Assembly: GCA_936914845.1 (NCBI GenBank)
Contig: CAKZGE010000002.1
Span: 124,001 to 188,000 of the forward strand
Length of the DNA: 64,000 nucleotides
Source of the DNA: an uncultured Chloracidobacterium sp.
Lineage (GTDB): Bacteria; Acidobacteriota; Blastocatellia; Pyrinomonadales; Pyrinomonadaceae
Direction of reading: 5' to 3'
Below, one piece after another: positions 16,772 to 25,403 of this stretch. The translations under genes and the position numbers were made by a program. How positions within the stretch are numbered: the stretch's first letter is position 1; each line of letters opens with the position of its first letter. The notes beneath the pieces were generated by a model. The model ran no database searches. It was given only the letters and a program-made list of their open reading frames with translations, and was not told where the DNA came from.

Positions 16772-19423
16772 GTGAAACTTCGGTTTATCTTTGCATTTTT
16801 AATCATTTTTTCTACCGTGGCGGTTTCTGCCTCGGCTCAGGCCGATACCATGGTGGCTCAGATCACCGCTTCTTCATCAGACACCGTCACCCGCGGTATT
16901 AGTGCCGATGGACGCTTCGTCGTTTTCGAATCGATGGGAAATATCGCAACGGTAAATCCTCGCAATTCCGACGGAAACATGGAGATCTTTCTGCTTGATT
17001 ATGCTCAGCGGCAGATCTTTCAAATTACCGATACGAAGAGTGTGTATCTTAACCCTTCCGCCAGCTCGATGGCTTTTTCGAATATTCACATCAATATCAT
17101 CAATAAGCGTCCCGTGATCAGCACTGATGGCCGTTGGATCGCTTTTTCTTCGAACGCGACGACATCGCGGCCGACGGCGCCGAATACGACCAATCCCGGC
17201 TCCTTTGACGGAAATACGTTCACTACGCCGACGCCGACGCCAACGCCGGGTGCTTCGCCGACGCCGACACCGAGCCCGGCTCCGACCCCGGCCTACAATC
17301 CGCTGCAGGAAGATGCCAATATGGAGATCTGGCTATATCAGATCCCGGCATATACAACGGTCGATCTGAGAGCCGGCGACGAGGCCGCCTTCGTCGATCT
17401 TTCCGGCGGCACATTTACCCAAGCGACAAATACGGAAGCCAGCCGTTTGCCCATTGCCGGCACAGCCTCGGCGTTTCCCTTTATTGCAGATGACAATCAC
17501 GATGTCGCCATCTCGGACAACGGCGGAGTTCTAGCATTCACATCTACCCGCGACCTTGTCCCGTGTGCTCCTTTCGGCAACCCGTTTCCGACCGAGGATA
17601 ATGACGAGGTCTATACCTATATTCCCGGCGGGGCCTCCATTTGCTCCGGTGCCGGGCCGGGCATCCGCCAAATAACGAAAACGCCTCGGGGAACGATCAA
17701 TAATCCGATCTATAACAAAAATGTCAGTATCGCGGGCAATGGAACGCGCCTTCTTTTCGCTAGCACCGGCGAGAATCCGGTCGTCGGAATGACCGGCGGC
17801 AATAATCCGGAAACCAGCCGCAATGAAGAGATAGTCGTTACAGACATCAACGCCAATGGCGAAGCCGTTGCATCGACCGCCAAACAGGTCACCGTCACCA
17901 GCCCGCTGAACCCGGGCGATCCGGTAAATGTACTCGATGTGGGCCAACGCATAAGTCGCAATGGCCGGTATATTGTGTTCGATTCCTATGCGGATCTTGA
18001 AAACGAGAATAGCGGCACGAACTACACCTCTTTTGCGACATACTTGGTCGATCTGACGCCGCCCGCGACGCCCGGCACGTCCGGACCGATCGTTCGTCTC
18101 GGCGGACGGAGCGATGCCGATGCGCAAGCCACGGGCGGCGATGTTGCTCGCTTTCCGGCATTTACCGATTATGACGGTTCCGGCAATCCGGGAACCATCG
18201 TGTTGACGATGCGTTTGAACATCAAATCGGATGGCACGGTGCCGAGCACAGCGGCGGATGGCCTGAATGATATCGCGGGCCGCCCGATGCAGATCTACAG
18301 CCTGCCGCTGCCGACGCCGGTCACACTACCTTCCCGCCCGGCAACGACATTTACACGTTTGACCAAATTCCCGATCCCTTCATCGGTTTTCCCGCGTGTG
18401 GCGGCTATGCCCGCAGGCACTGCGGATCGGATCGCTTTCAGTATGGCATTTACCGAGATCGGAACGGGCAATTTCGACCTTAATAACGAAGGTTTCTATC
18501 TTTTGAACGACAATTCGCCGCTGCAGGCTCCGGCCAGTGTCGGATTTGCCACCGGTGCATCGCGAATGCCGGTATCGCTGACGGCTGTTCCGTCACCGAC
18601 TCCGGTTCCGACCGCCACACCGGCCGCAACACCAACTCCGACACCTACGCCGACGCCGTCTCCGACCGCTTCGCCGACCGGCAGCCCGACCCCGGTTCCG
18701 ACACCGACGCCGATCACGCCATCGGGTGTGCAAGGAATTTCGCCCGGAATGCTGGTCATTATGACCTACAATAGCGGAACGAGCGTGCCTGTCGTTGCCC
18801 GCACCGCTGTCGGTTCGATCAACCGGGCACCGATGCTTCCGTTGGAACTAAGCGGTATTTCAATGTCGATCAACGGCCTAGCCTGCGGCATCAAATCCGT
18901 CAGCCAGCACCAGATCGTCTTTGTCGTTCCCCAAGGTATCGGCAGCGTACTTGAGGGCACAAAATATAAATTTGTTGTAAAGAACAATTCCGTGAAATTC
19001 ACTGGTGATGTTGTTATTGTCCCAACTCGGCCGGATATTTTCACCAACCTTCCGGTTGCCGGTCCCGGTGGCCGTGCTCAGGCTTTTAATGCCACTAACC
19101 GCGTATTAACGCCGGAACCGTTCAATACGCAAACCATTAGGGTTCGCGGCGGTGTCATGGGCCCGACGGTGTTGCGTGTCCGGGCGACCGGCATCGCTAA
19201 TGCGAGGGCTGCGGTGTTCAGTCTAAGAATTGGCGGATCGACCGTTGTCGGAGCCGTCAGCAATTCCCTGATGGTGGAACCCGGCGTTTACACAGTCGAT
19301 TTCAGGCTTCCGCTTTCGATGACCGGAACGGGCGACCAGCCGGTTATTTTGTCTATCACGACCAGCGGAACCACTTTCTTTTCAAGACTCGACGATACTG
19401 CTTCGCGTACCTTTATTCTCTAA
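16772..19423 (+). CDS. Secreted beta-propeller-like protein with a TIGR03437-like C-terminus
   Basis: An 883-residue exported protein. The start is the GTG at 16772, with GGAGG five bases upstream (16762-16766). A signal peptide follows, ending around SASAQA. The N-terminal 580 residues carry several TolB/PD40-type blade motifs (for example ISADGRFVVFESMGN, ISTDGRWIAFSSN, ISRNGRYIVFDSYAD), interrupted by a Thr/Pro linker (about 150-175). A second long Thr/Pro linker precedes a C-terminal domain of about 230 residues (starting GVQGISPGML) that resembles the acidobacterial TIGR03437 domain (MSINGLACGIKSVSQHQIVFVVPQG, then GPGGRAQAFN). Likely an outer-surface or secreted protein; the role is unknown. 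A terminator follows. Confidence 0.8.
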   Translation: MKLRFIFAFLIIFSTVAVSASAQADTMVAQITASSSDTVTRGISADGRFVVFESMGNIATVNPRNSDGNMEIFLLDYAQRQIFQITDTKSVYLNPSASSMAFSNIHINIINKRPVISTDGRWIAFSSNATTSRPTAPNTTNPGSFDGNTFTTPTPTPTPGASPTPTPSPAPTPAYNPLQEDANMEIWLYQIPAYTTVDLRAGDEAAFVDLSGGTFTQATNTEASRLPIAGTASAFPFIADDNHDVAISDNGGVLAFTSTRDLVPCAPFGNPFPTEDNDEVYTYIPGGASICSGAGPGIRQITKTPRGTINNPIYNKNVSIAGNGTRLLFASTGENPVVGMTGGNNPETSRNEEIVVTDINANGEAVASTAKQVTVTSPLNPGDPVNVLDVGQRISRNGRYIVFDSYADLENENSGTNYTSFATYLVDLTPPATPGTSGPIVRLGGRSDADAQATGGDVARFPAFTDYDGSGNPGTIVLTMRLNIKSDGTVPSTAADGLNDIAGRPMQIYSLPLPTPVTLPSRPATTFTRLTKFPIPSSVFPRVAAMPAGTADRIAFSMAFTEIGTGNFDLNNEGFYLLNDNSPLQAPASVGFATGASRMPVSLTAVPSPTPVPTATPAATPTPTPTPTPSPTASPTGSPTPVPTPTPITPSGVQGISPGMLVIMTYNSGTSVPVVARTAVGSINRAPMLPLELSGISMSINGLACGIKSVSQHQIVFVVPQGIGSVLEGTKYKFVVKNNSVKFTGDVVIVPTRPDIFTNLPVAGPGGRAQAFNATNRVLTPEPFNTQTIRVRGGVMGPTVLRVRATGIANARAAVFSLRIGGSTVVGAVSNSLMVEPGVYTVDFRLPLSMTGTGDQPVILSITTSGTTFFSRLDDTASRTFIL
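17224..17290 (+). repeat. Coding simple repeat, Thr-Pro linker
   Basis: A run of degenerate ACGCCG-type hexamers encodes a TPTPTP linker within the secreted beta-propeller protein. The repeat is a protein spacer, not a CRISPR or intergenic array. Confidence 0.85.
18590..18715 (+). repeat. Coding simple repeat, second Thr-Pro linker
   Basis: A longer run of degenerate CCGAC(A/G)CC units encodes a TPTPTPTPSPT-type linker between the propeller part and the TIGR03437-like C-terminal domain of the same protein. Such repeats can vary in copy number between strains. Confidence 0.85.
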
Positions 19424-19446
19424 GCGATCTGCTGAGAGAGTACTTT

Positions 19447-19484
19447 AAAGCGGTCGGCCGTTGCCTGCCGCTTTTTCTATTTTC
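19447..19484 (+). terminator. Intrinsic terminator after the secreted beta-propeller gene
   Basis: Arms AAAGCGG (19447-19453) and CCGCTTT (19468-19474) with a following T-rich tail (TTTTTCTATTTT), 23 bases past the stop codon. Confidence 0.8.
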
Positions 19485-19627
19485 GAAGCCGGCTCCCTTA
19501 TAAATTCATAACATTTGGTGATATTGAAGTTGTCCTGGCAATGTATTATTCTAGTACTTTGGTCAATTTAATACTTCACTTTTTATCAAGGCAATTTTTC
19601 ATTGCATTTCAGGAGATCTAGTTCGAT

Positions 19628-20614
19628 ATGACACAAAAAGACGTTAGCACGATGAAAATTTCACCAAAGGTTTGGAAGAACGGCGAGATGGTCGCTTGGG
19701 AAGATGCCCGCATCCACGTTATGTCGCATGTGGTCAATTACGGCTCGAGCGTTTTCGAAGGCATCAGGTGTTATGAAACATCGAAAGGTTCCGCCGTTTT
19801 TCGCCTGCCTGAACACGTGCAGCGTCTGGTCAATTCGGCCAAGATCTACCGAATGGAACCTGCGTTCTCCAAACAAGACCTCATCAAAGCTCACGTTGAC
19901 CTGATCGGCGAAAGCGGCCTTTCGGCATGTTATCTGCGACCGGTCATTTTTCGCGGGCTTGACGAGGCTTCGCCTGCTTTCGGCGTCAATCCGCTGAAAA
20001 ACCCGATCGATACCTACATTGCGGCTTGGGAATGGGGCAAATATCTCGGCGACGAAGCATTAGACGGCGGTATTGATGTTTGCGTTTCCAGCTGGACCCG
20101 CATCACGTCAAATTCGCTGCCGACGATGGCCAAGGCCGGGGCGAATTATATGAATTCGCAGTTGATAAAGATGGAAGCCTTGCTGGGCGGTTTTTCCGAA
20201 GGTATTGCACTTGACGACCGCGGCTACGTTTCCGAAGGTTCCGGCGAAAATCTATTTCTGGTCAACAACGGCAAGCTGATCACACCGCCGCTGGGTGCCG
20301 CTATCCTGCCGGGCATCACGCGTGATTCTGTAATTCAGATCGCTCGCGAAATGGGCATTGAGGTGATCGAAACGACCGTTCAGCGCGGCGCACTTTATCT
20401 CGCTGATGAACTTTTCTTTACCGGCACTGCCGCCGAGATAACGCCGATCCGTTCGGTTGACCGCATCACCATCGGCAGCGGCAAACGCGGCGAATTGACG
20501 CGTCAGCTGCAAGATGAATTCTTTAAGATCATAGACGCGACCCGCCCGGCCCCGAATGGTGCCGAATGGTTGACCTTCGTTAAAGATACGGCTGAAAGCT
20601 CCGCCGCAAATTGA
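19628..20614 (+). CDS. ilvE: Branched-chain amino acid aminotransferase
   Basis: A PLP enzyme (fold IV) that interconverts Val, Leu and Ile with their 2-keto acids. The 328-residue protein has the PLP lysine in AKAGANYMNS and the family motifs FEGIRCYE, YLRPVIFRG, EGSGENLFLV and FFTGTAAEITPI. The N-terminus (MKISPKVWKNGEMVAWEDA) matches the family start. The annotated ATG lies 8 residues before it and has AGGAGA upstream, though spaced 11 bases away. It stands alone between two terminators. The mutase at 26748 may use an intermediate of the same branched-chain pathway. Confidence 0.95.
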   Translation: MTQKDVSTMKISPKVWKNGEMVAWEDARIHVMSHVVNYGSSVFEGIRCYETSKGSAVFRLPEHVQRLVNSAKIYRMEPAFSKQDLIKAHVDLIGESGLSACYLRPVIFRGLDEASPAFGVNPLKNPIDTYIAAWEWGKYLGDEALDGGIDVCVSSWTRITSNSLPTMAKAGANYMNSQLIKMEALLGGFSEGIALDDRGYVSEGSGENLFLVNNGKLITPPLGAAILPGITRDSVIQIAREMGIEVIETTVQRGALYLADELFFTGTAAEITPIRSVDRITIGSGKRGELTRQLQDEFFKIIDATRPAPNGAEWLTFVKDTAESSAAN

Positions 20615-20636
20615 TCTGTGGATTACTGTTATAATC

Positions 20637-20673
20637 AAAAGATCTTGTCGGGACGCTCGGCAAGGTCTTTTTT
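20637..20673 (+). terminator. Intrinsic terminator after ilvE, abutting the next start codon
   Basis: A stem of about 12 bases with G-U pairs (AAGATCTTGTCG with CGGCAAGGTCTT) and a six-T tail at 20668-20673. Only 3 bases separate the tail from the ATG of the next gene at 20677. Confidence 0.75.
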
Positions 20674-20676
20674 CTT

Positions 20677-22203
20677 ATGATGAAAGATTCAAAGGTGAGC
20701 CGCCGGGCCCTCGAATTCGCTGTATTTTTATGCGGTGCGGTGGTGATGGTCTATGAGATAACCGGTTCGCGGATCGTTTCGCCTTATATAGGTGCCTCGA
20801 CCTACGTTTGGACGAGCTTGATCGGTATCATTCTCGCCGCGCTCAGCCTTGGATATTGGCTCGGAGGGCGGATCGCCGACAAGCGGCCCGATGTTCGGGT
20901 ACTTGGTGCGGCGGTCTTTCTAGCCGGCGGAGCCATCTCCGCGACCATTTTGATAAAGGACCTCGCTCTCGGCTTTATCGCCGGACTCCCGCTATCGCTA
21001 GAGTTAAAAGCAGTAACGGCTGCTCTTTTCCTCTTTGCACCGGCCAGCATCCTGCTTGGTTTTGTAGCTCCGTATGCCGTCAAGCTTAGAACAGCTTCGC
21101 TGAATGAAAGCGGATCAACCGCCGGCAGCTTATACGCGCTTTCAACCCTCGGCAGCATCGCCGGGACCTTTGCCGCCGGCTTTTTTTTGATACCCTATTT
21201 GGGGAGCCTGCGAACGCTTTATCTGATCGCCGCAATTCTGTTCGCCATCGGCCTCCTGCTTGGCGTCGCCGGTTTTGTCCGCATAAAGGCAGCGGCATTG
21301 GTGCTTTTCGCGGCCGCGGTTGCGGTCAATGAGTCTTCCGCCCTGTATTTGCAAAGAGCGTTCGGAAGCTACGATATCGACACCGAATATAGTAGGGTTA
21401 GAGTTTTCGATTCGATCGATCCGGCAACTTCGCGAAAGATCACATCGATGGCGATCGATCCTTTTTACGTTCAATCGGCAGCGTATGAAGACAGCGATGA
21501 TCTCGTCTTTGAATATTCGAAATATTATGCACTGATCGAAGATCTGGTGCCGCACCACCGTCGGATATTGATGATCGGCGGCGCCGGATATTCTTTTCCG
21601 AAATATTTCTTAGCCCACTATCCGAATTCGCGAATGGACGTTGCAGAGATCGACCCCGGCATGACCCAGATCGCTCGCACCCATTTTCGATTGCGCGAGA
21701 ACGAGCGGCTGAACACCTTTCACGAAGATGGCCGGGTCTTTCTGAATAAAAGCGGGTCCGGGACATATGACGCCGTACTGATGGATGCTTTCGGGTCGCT
21801 GTTCAGCGTTCCTTTCCAGCTGACGACCATTGAAGCCGTGCGCGAGATCGAGCGCGTACTTAAGCCGGGCGGAGTGGTCATCTTCAACGTCGGGTCGGCG
21901 ATCAAAGGCGAAGCTAGTTTGTTCCTGCAAGCCGAACTCGCGGCCTATCGAGAGGTCTTCCAAACAGTAGATGTATTCAAAATAAACCCGAACCGTGATG
22001 ACGCAGATCTACAGAACCTGATAATTATTGCTCGCCGTTCCGGCGGCCCGCTCGAAAAGAATACCATCGCGAACGCGAGTCATCCGGCACTGCTTTCGAC
22101 TATCTATGATGAAGATATCCCCATAACCGTTCCCGCTCCGACCGACGATCTGGCCCCTATCGAATTTTACAGCTCAAAAGCCCAACAGCTTCGAAGTTTC
22201 TGA
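20677..22203 (+). CDS. Membrane-fused spermidine synthase-like protein
   Basis: A 508-residue protein with about seven hydrophobic segments in residues 10-220 and a C-terminal soluble domain of the spermidine synthase/methyltransferase fold. In that domain ILMIGGAGYSF is the nucleotide-binding loop, DVAEIDPGM the acidic step, FHEDGRVFL the next strand and YDAVLMDAFG the active-site region. The usual DSSDP-type motif of true SpeE is here DAFG, so substrate use may differ. Fusions of this kind are known as membrane-associated spermidine synthase-like proteins. No ribosome binding site is visible, because the start lies directly against the ilvE terminator. The gene ends one base from the convergent lptD stop. 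A polyamine role is suggested but not proven. Confidence 0.8.
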   Translation: MMKDSKVSRRALEFAVFLCGAVVMVYEITGSRIVSPYIGASTYVWTSLIGIILAALSLGYWLGGRIADKRPDVRVLGAAVFLAGGAISATILIKDLALGFIAGLPLSLELKAVTAALFLFAPASILLGFVAPYAVKLRTASLNESGSTAGSLYALSTLGSIAGTFAAGFFLIPYLGSLRTLYLIAAILFAIGLLLGVAGFVRIKAAALVLFAAAVAVNESSALYLQRAFGSYDIDTEYSRVRVFDSIDPATSRKITSMAIDPFYVQSAAYEDSDDLVFEYSKYYALIEDLVPHHRRILMIGGAGYSFPKYFLAHYPNSRMDVAEIDPGMTQIARTHFRLRENERLNTFHEDGRVFLNKSGSGTYDAVLMDAFGSLFSVPFQLTTIEAVREIERVLKPGGVVIFNVGSAIKGEASLFLQAELAAYREVFQTVDVFKINPNRDDADLQNLIIIARRSGGPLEKNTIANASHPALLSTIYDEDIPITVPAPTDDLAPIEFYSSKAQQLRSF

Positions 22204-22204
22204 A

Positions 22205-24709
22205 CTATCTAAGGCCTTGTCCGCCCGCCCTTTCGGTGCCGACAGTCCCGATGCCGTTCAGCCGAAAACTGAACATCAACCGATTTTCATTGCGGACGCC
22301 AACATTGAACGTATAGAACTGTAATGCCAATGAGCAGCAATCGTAGGCATAGCCGACCGTGTAGAGGGAGCTTATCAGCGGATCAAGCCCTGCCTGCCGT
22401 CGGTTTTCGAAATCGAAGAACAGCGAAGCTCCTCCATAAAGCCCTCGGTCGCGGTCGCCAACGAACACCGAAGGGCTCCATTGCGAACCGCGCAGCGTTC
22501 CCGGTTCTTTTATCATTCGCGCATCGCCGGCGATCGCCGGTATTAAGGTCACCGCGCGTGTGTAATAGAACGTCTGTGCCATCTTGAACAAACGCCGGTC
22601 ATAAGAAACGCTGGCAGAAATAGCCCGCAGGCCGTCGCCATTTAACCCCAGGTCCATTCGTGTCGAGAAAGAGACGGTCCGCTGCGGCCGATAGACAAGA
22701 TCGATGTTGAGCGGAGAGAATCTTCGTGCTACTCCGCCAAAAGTGTAAAAGCTCAGCGCTGTTATAGGTTCGATCTGATTACGGCGGCCATCCGCCAAAG
22801 CTCCGCCAAAGTTCTTATCAAAGAAATATTTTCCCCGCACGGTGAGCGTCAAAACCTCGTAGGGCTGAACCGATAGCGGCTTCTTTTCGTCCGCTCCAAG
22901 TTTTTGCAGCAGCCGCTGAGCGTCGTCGGTCACGGCCTCAGCATATCGGCGCGTATAGAAGCGGTTCGTCAATCCGTATTCGATCTCGTTGGTGTTTGTG
23001 ATCGTATCCAGTTGGTCAAAACGTATGATGCGATTGAAATTGTTGACACCGCCTACGTACCGATAGGTGAGGTACGGTTCGATGACGTGTCGAAAGCGAA
23101 AATTCCCTTTCGTAAAATAATTTCTTGCCAGCGCGACGGGCCTAATATCAAACTGAAATTCGCCGTATTTGCGGATCACATCACGTCCGACCACCTGGCG
23201 CATATCATTGAAGGAATTTGAATAATACGTAACCCGCGTCGCCGCCGAAGCCGTAAAATTGAAATACCGCGTTGTGATCGGAAGTATCAGCTGCGGATAT
23301 ACGTCGAATCGCTGCCCGATTGCCGGTGTGATAACCGGATCTTGGCCCGCGATCCTCCGGTAGGCGACGATATCGTCGATCTCTTCTCGCCGAGCAACAC
23401 CTTCCAGGCTGGTCTTGAAGCCGAAATAGAGCCCGTCCAGAAATGACAGCCGCGAGGGCCGTTTTTCAAAATGGACGCTCGGCAGATTGTTCGTTTTTAC
23501 ACGGACATTCGGTATTGATACCACCTGCGAACGAGCCAACAGGTTCAGCGTGTAATTATTCCAGCTTTTATTGACAAAGACCTGCGAATTCTCGATCGGC
23601 GAAATGATCTGTTGGATGCCGTCCGAAAAGACCTGTCGGAATGCGAGGCTGGAGGTGATACGCACATCTGCCGCAGCAGTAAATCCATTGGAAAAGAAAT
23701 GAACGCCCTCCGCGTAAACTATCGAACCGCCCTGGTCCGGATGATCGGTACTTTCCTTTGCACCGAGTATCCTGTCTTTCACCGCATAGAAGCCGAAATT
23801 GAAATAGGACCGCGAATTCGCTCGTGTGCGGACGTCGATCCCATAGCCGACACCGCGCGATGTATAAAGATCGCCCCTTATGGTAGCATCCGCCGAACGC
23901 CCGAGTGTTTGAAAATAAGCACCCGACAGCCGCAATCCCTGAGCTCCCGAAAAGGCGAACGAAGGTGTAAGAAATCCTGATGCGCGATCACGCTGTTTGA
24001 TCGGTATCGAGGCGAATGGCACCGGTACGATCGGAACATCCTTCACACGAAACTTTGCCCCTTTCAGCTTCACCCGGTCGTTCATCTTAATTCGGGCTTC
24101 ATCCGCCGTAAATGACCATTTCGGGACGGCTTCTTCACAGGCCGTAAATTTACCGCGTGTAACGACGACCTCTTCCAGCGACACCCTTTCGACATGATCG
24201 GCTGTAAAGTAGAGTACGGTCCCGTCATTGGTCTGATTAGTAAATCCCGTCGAATCCTCGAAAGTACCGAGTTTTGTCTTGTAATTCCAGCGCGCCCGAG
24301 CTCCGGTTATTCGCTGATCATCGCCCTGGTCAAATACGACGCTGCCTTCGGCGACCAGTACATTTTCCTTTTCTCTGATCGTTATTTTGTCCGCCTGCAT
24401 TCGGTAAATGCCGAAACGCACATCAACGTTACCCGAATGAACAAGTACGCGATCACCTTCCGGACCTTCGACAGTCTGTTTTTCGGAGTAAACTACGAGT
24501 TCGCCATCGCCGCCCTCCGGTTCAAAAGAATCGGGGCGTTTTGGCTTTGGTGCGGTTATGTCCTGTTCGGCCGAGATCGGATTGATGTTCGGCGTATCCG
24601 TTATCGGGTCCGCCACTTGGCGTTCAACCGGATTTGTACGCTGTGCATAAGCTGCAAGCGAGAGCGAGCACAGCAATGCGGCGAGTATGATAAAACTTTG
24701 AAAACGCAT
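22205..24709 (-). CDS. lptD: LPS-assembly protein LptD (OstA-like)
   Basis: An outer-membrane beta-barrel that inserts lipopolysaccharide into the outer leaflet with LptE. About 834 residues, close to the family length. The signal peptide ends near AAYAQ. The N-terminal OstA/LptA-like beta-jellyroll contains the typical strand GDRVLVHSGNVDVRFG and MQADKITIREKENVLVAEGSV. The barrel begins around SIPIKQRDRASGFLTPSFAFSG. The start is the ATG at 24709; the frame's first codon would be a TTG. It is on the strand opposite to the spermidine synthase-like gene and is not next to other lpt genes here. Confidence 0.9.
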   Translation of the reverse strand: MRFQSFIILAALLCSLSLAAYAQRTNPVERQVADPITDTPNINPISAEQDITAPKPKRPDSFEPEGGDGELVVYSEKQTVEGPEGDRVLVHSGNVDVRFGIYRMQADKITIREKENVLVAEGSVVFDQGDDQRITGARARWNYKTKLGTFEDSTGFTNQTNDGTVLYFTADHVERVSLEEVVVTRGKFTACEEAVPKWSFTADEARIKMNDRVKLKGAKFRVKDVPIVPVPFASIPIKQRDRASGFLTPSFAFSGAQGLRLSGAYFQTLGRSADATIRGDLYTSRGVGYGIDVRTRANSRSYFNFGFYAVKDRILGAKESTDHPDQGGSIVYAEGVHFFSNGFTAAADVRITSSLAFRQVFSDGIQQIISPIENSQVFVNKSWNNYTLNLLARSQVVSIPNVRVKTNNLPSVHFEKRPSRLSFLDGLYFGFKTSLEGVARREEIDDIVAYRRIAGQDPVITPAIGQRFDVYPQLILPITTRYFNFTASAATRVTYYSNSFNDMRQVVGRDVIRKYGEFQFDIRPVALARNYFTKGNFRFRHVIEPYLTYRYVGGVNNFNRIIRFDQLDTITNTNEIEYGLTNRFYTRRYAEAVTDDAQRLLQKLGADEKKPLSVQPYEVLTLTVRGKYFFDKNFGGALADGRRNQIEPITALSFYTFGGVARRFSPLNIDLVYRPQRTVSFSTRMDLGLNGDGLRAISASVSYDRRLFKMAQTFYYTRAVTLIPAIAGDARMIKEPGTLRGSQWSPSVFVGDRDRGLYGGASLFFDFENRRQAGLDPLISSLYTVGYAYDCCSLALQFYTFNVGVRNENRLMFSFRLNGIGTVGTERAGGQGLR

Positions 24710-24787
24710 CAAGATGGTAATTTCGGCAAACTCGATGCTATCACGAAAAGCGACAATTATTAAAGGCTTAGCGGACCTTGAGCATGG

Positions 24788-25315
24788 CTACTTTGAAAAC
24801 ATTTCCAGCACAAAACTATCGTTTCCATCGACCTTTATCAACCGTCCTTCGGTAAATGGGGGCAACATAAAAGGCTGAGCGCTAAAGGCGGTGCCGGATA
24901 GGGTATCGCTGCCCGTCACATCGCTCTGAGCCCGCAATTCCGGCGGAAACCATTCTTCGGAGGATATTTCGACAGGTTTGCCCGGGCCGCTCTTTTCGAT
25001 CTCTGCTATAAATTTAGGCGTGTCTTCTTCCGAAAACCGGATTACGGCGACGATCTTGCGTTCATTTTGTGTCGGCACCCTTTCGCTTCCGGGCTTTGCC
25101 ATCGGACGGTTCTCCCACAAGACCTCTTCCAACGCAAACGGGAAATTGGCAAGCATCGAAAATTCTTCGATACTGTCATGCGGTCTTGATCCCGCATTAT
25201 CTGCATTGGCCGCATTCGCATTGGCATCGGCTGTGTTACCCGCATTGCCGCATGAAGCGACAAATAAGCACGCAAGAATCGTCAATAGTACTGCAATCCT
25301 GTTCATTGATTTCAT
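24788..25315 (-). CDS. Lipoprotein, unknown function
   Basis: A 175-residue protein with a lipoprotein signal ending in the lipobox VASC (Cys22). Right after it comes an asparagine/alanine-rich spacer (DANANAANADNAG), a typical tether. The mature domain (EEFSMLANFPFALEEVLWENRP and on) is not recognised. A methionine at residue 4 is an alternative start. It lies upstream of lptD on the same strand but 78 bases away. Confidence 0.7.
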   Translation of the reverse strand: MKSMNRIAVLLTILACLFVASCGNAGNTADANANAANADNAGSRPHDSIEEFSMLANFPFALEEVLWENRPMAKPGSERVPTQNERKIVAVIRFSEEDTPKFIAEIEKSGPGKPVEISSEEWFPPELRAQSDVTGSDTLSGTAFSAQPFMLPPFTEGRLIKVDGNDSFVLEMFSK

Positions 25316-25403
25316 CTTATGTAATATCGCGGCAAATTTGCAATTTGCGGATCAACTCCATAATCTCAATAACGATATCAAACAACAGTCGGTTCATTAG
25401 AAA

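Noticed and set aside
17531..18127. 198-residue minus-strand frame inside the secreted beta-propeller gene
   Set aside because: Antisense to repeats of a real gene, without a family match or ribosome site.
17224..18715. Tandem CCGACG-type repeats as a CRISPR or intergenic repeat array
   Set aside because: The repeats are inside an open frame, have no unique spacers and encode Thr-Pro linkers.
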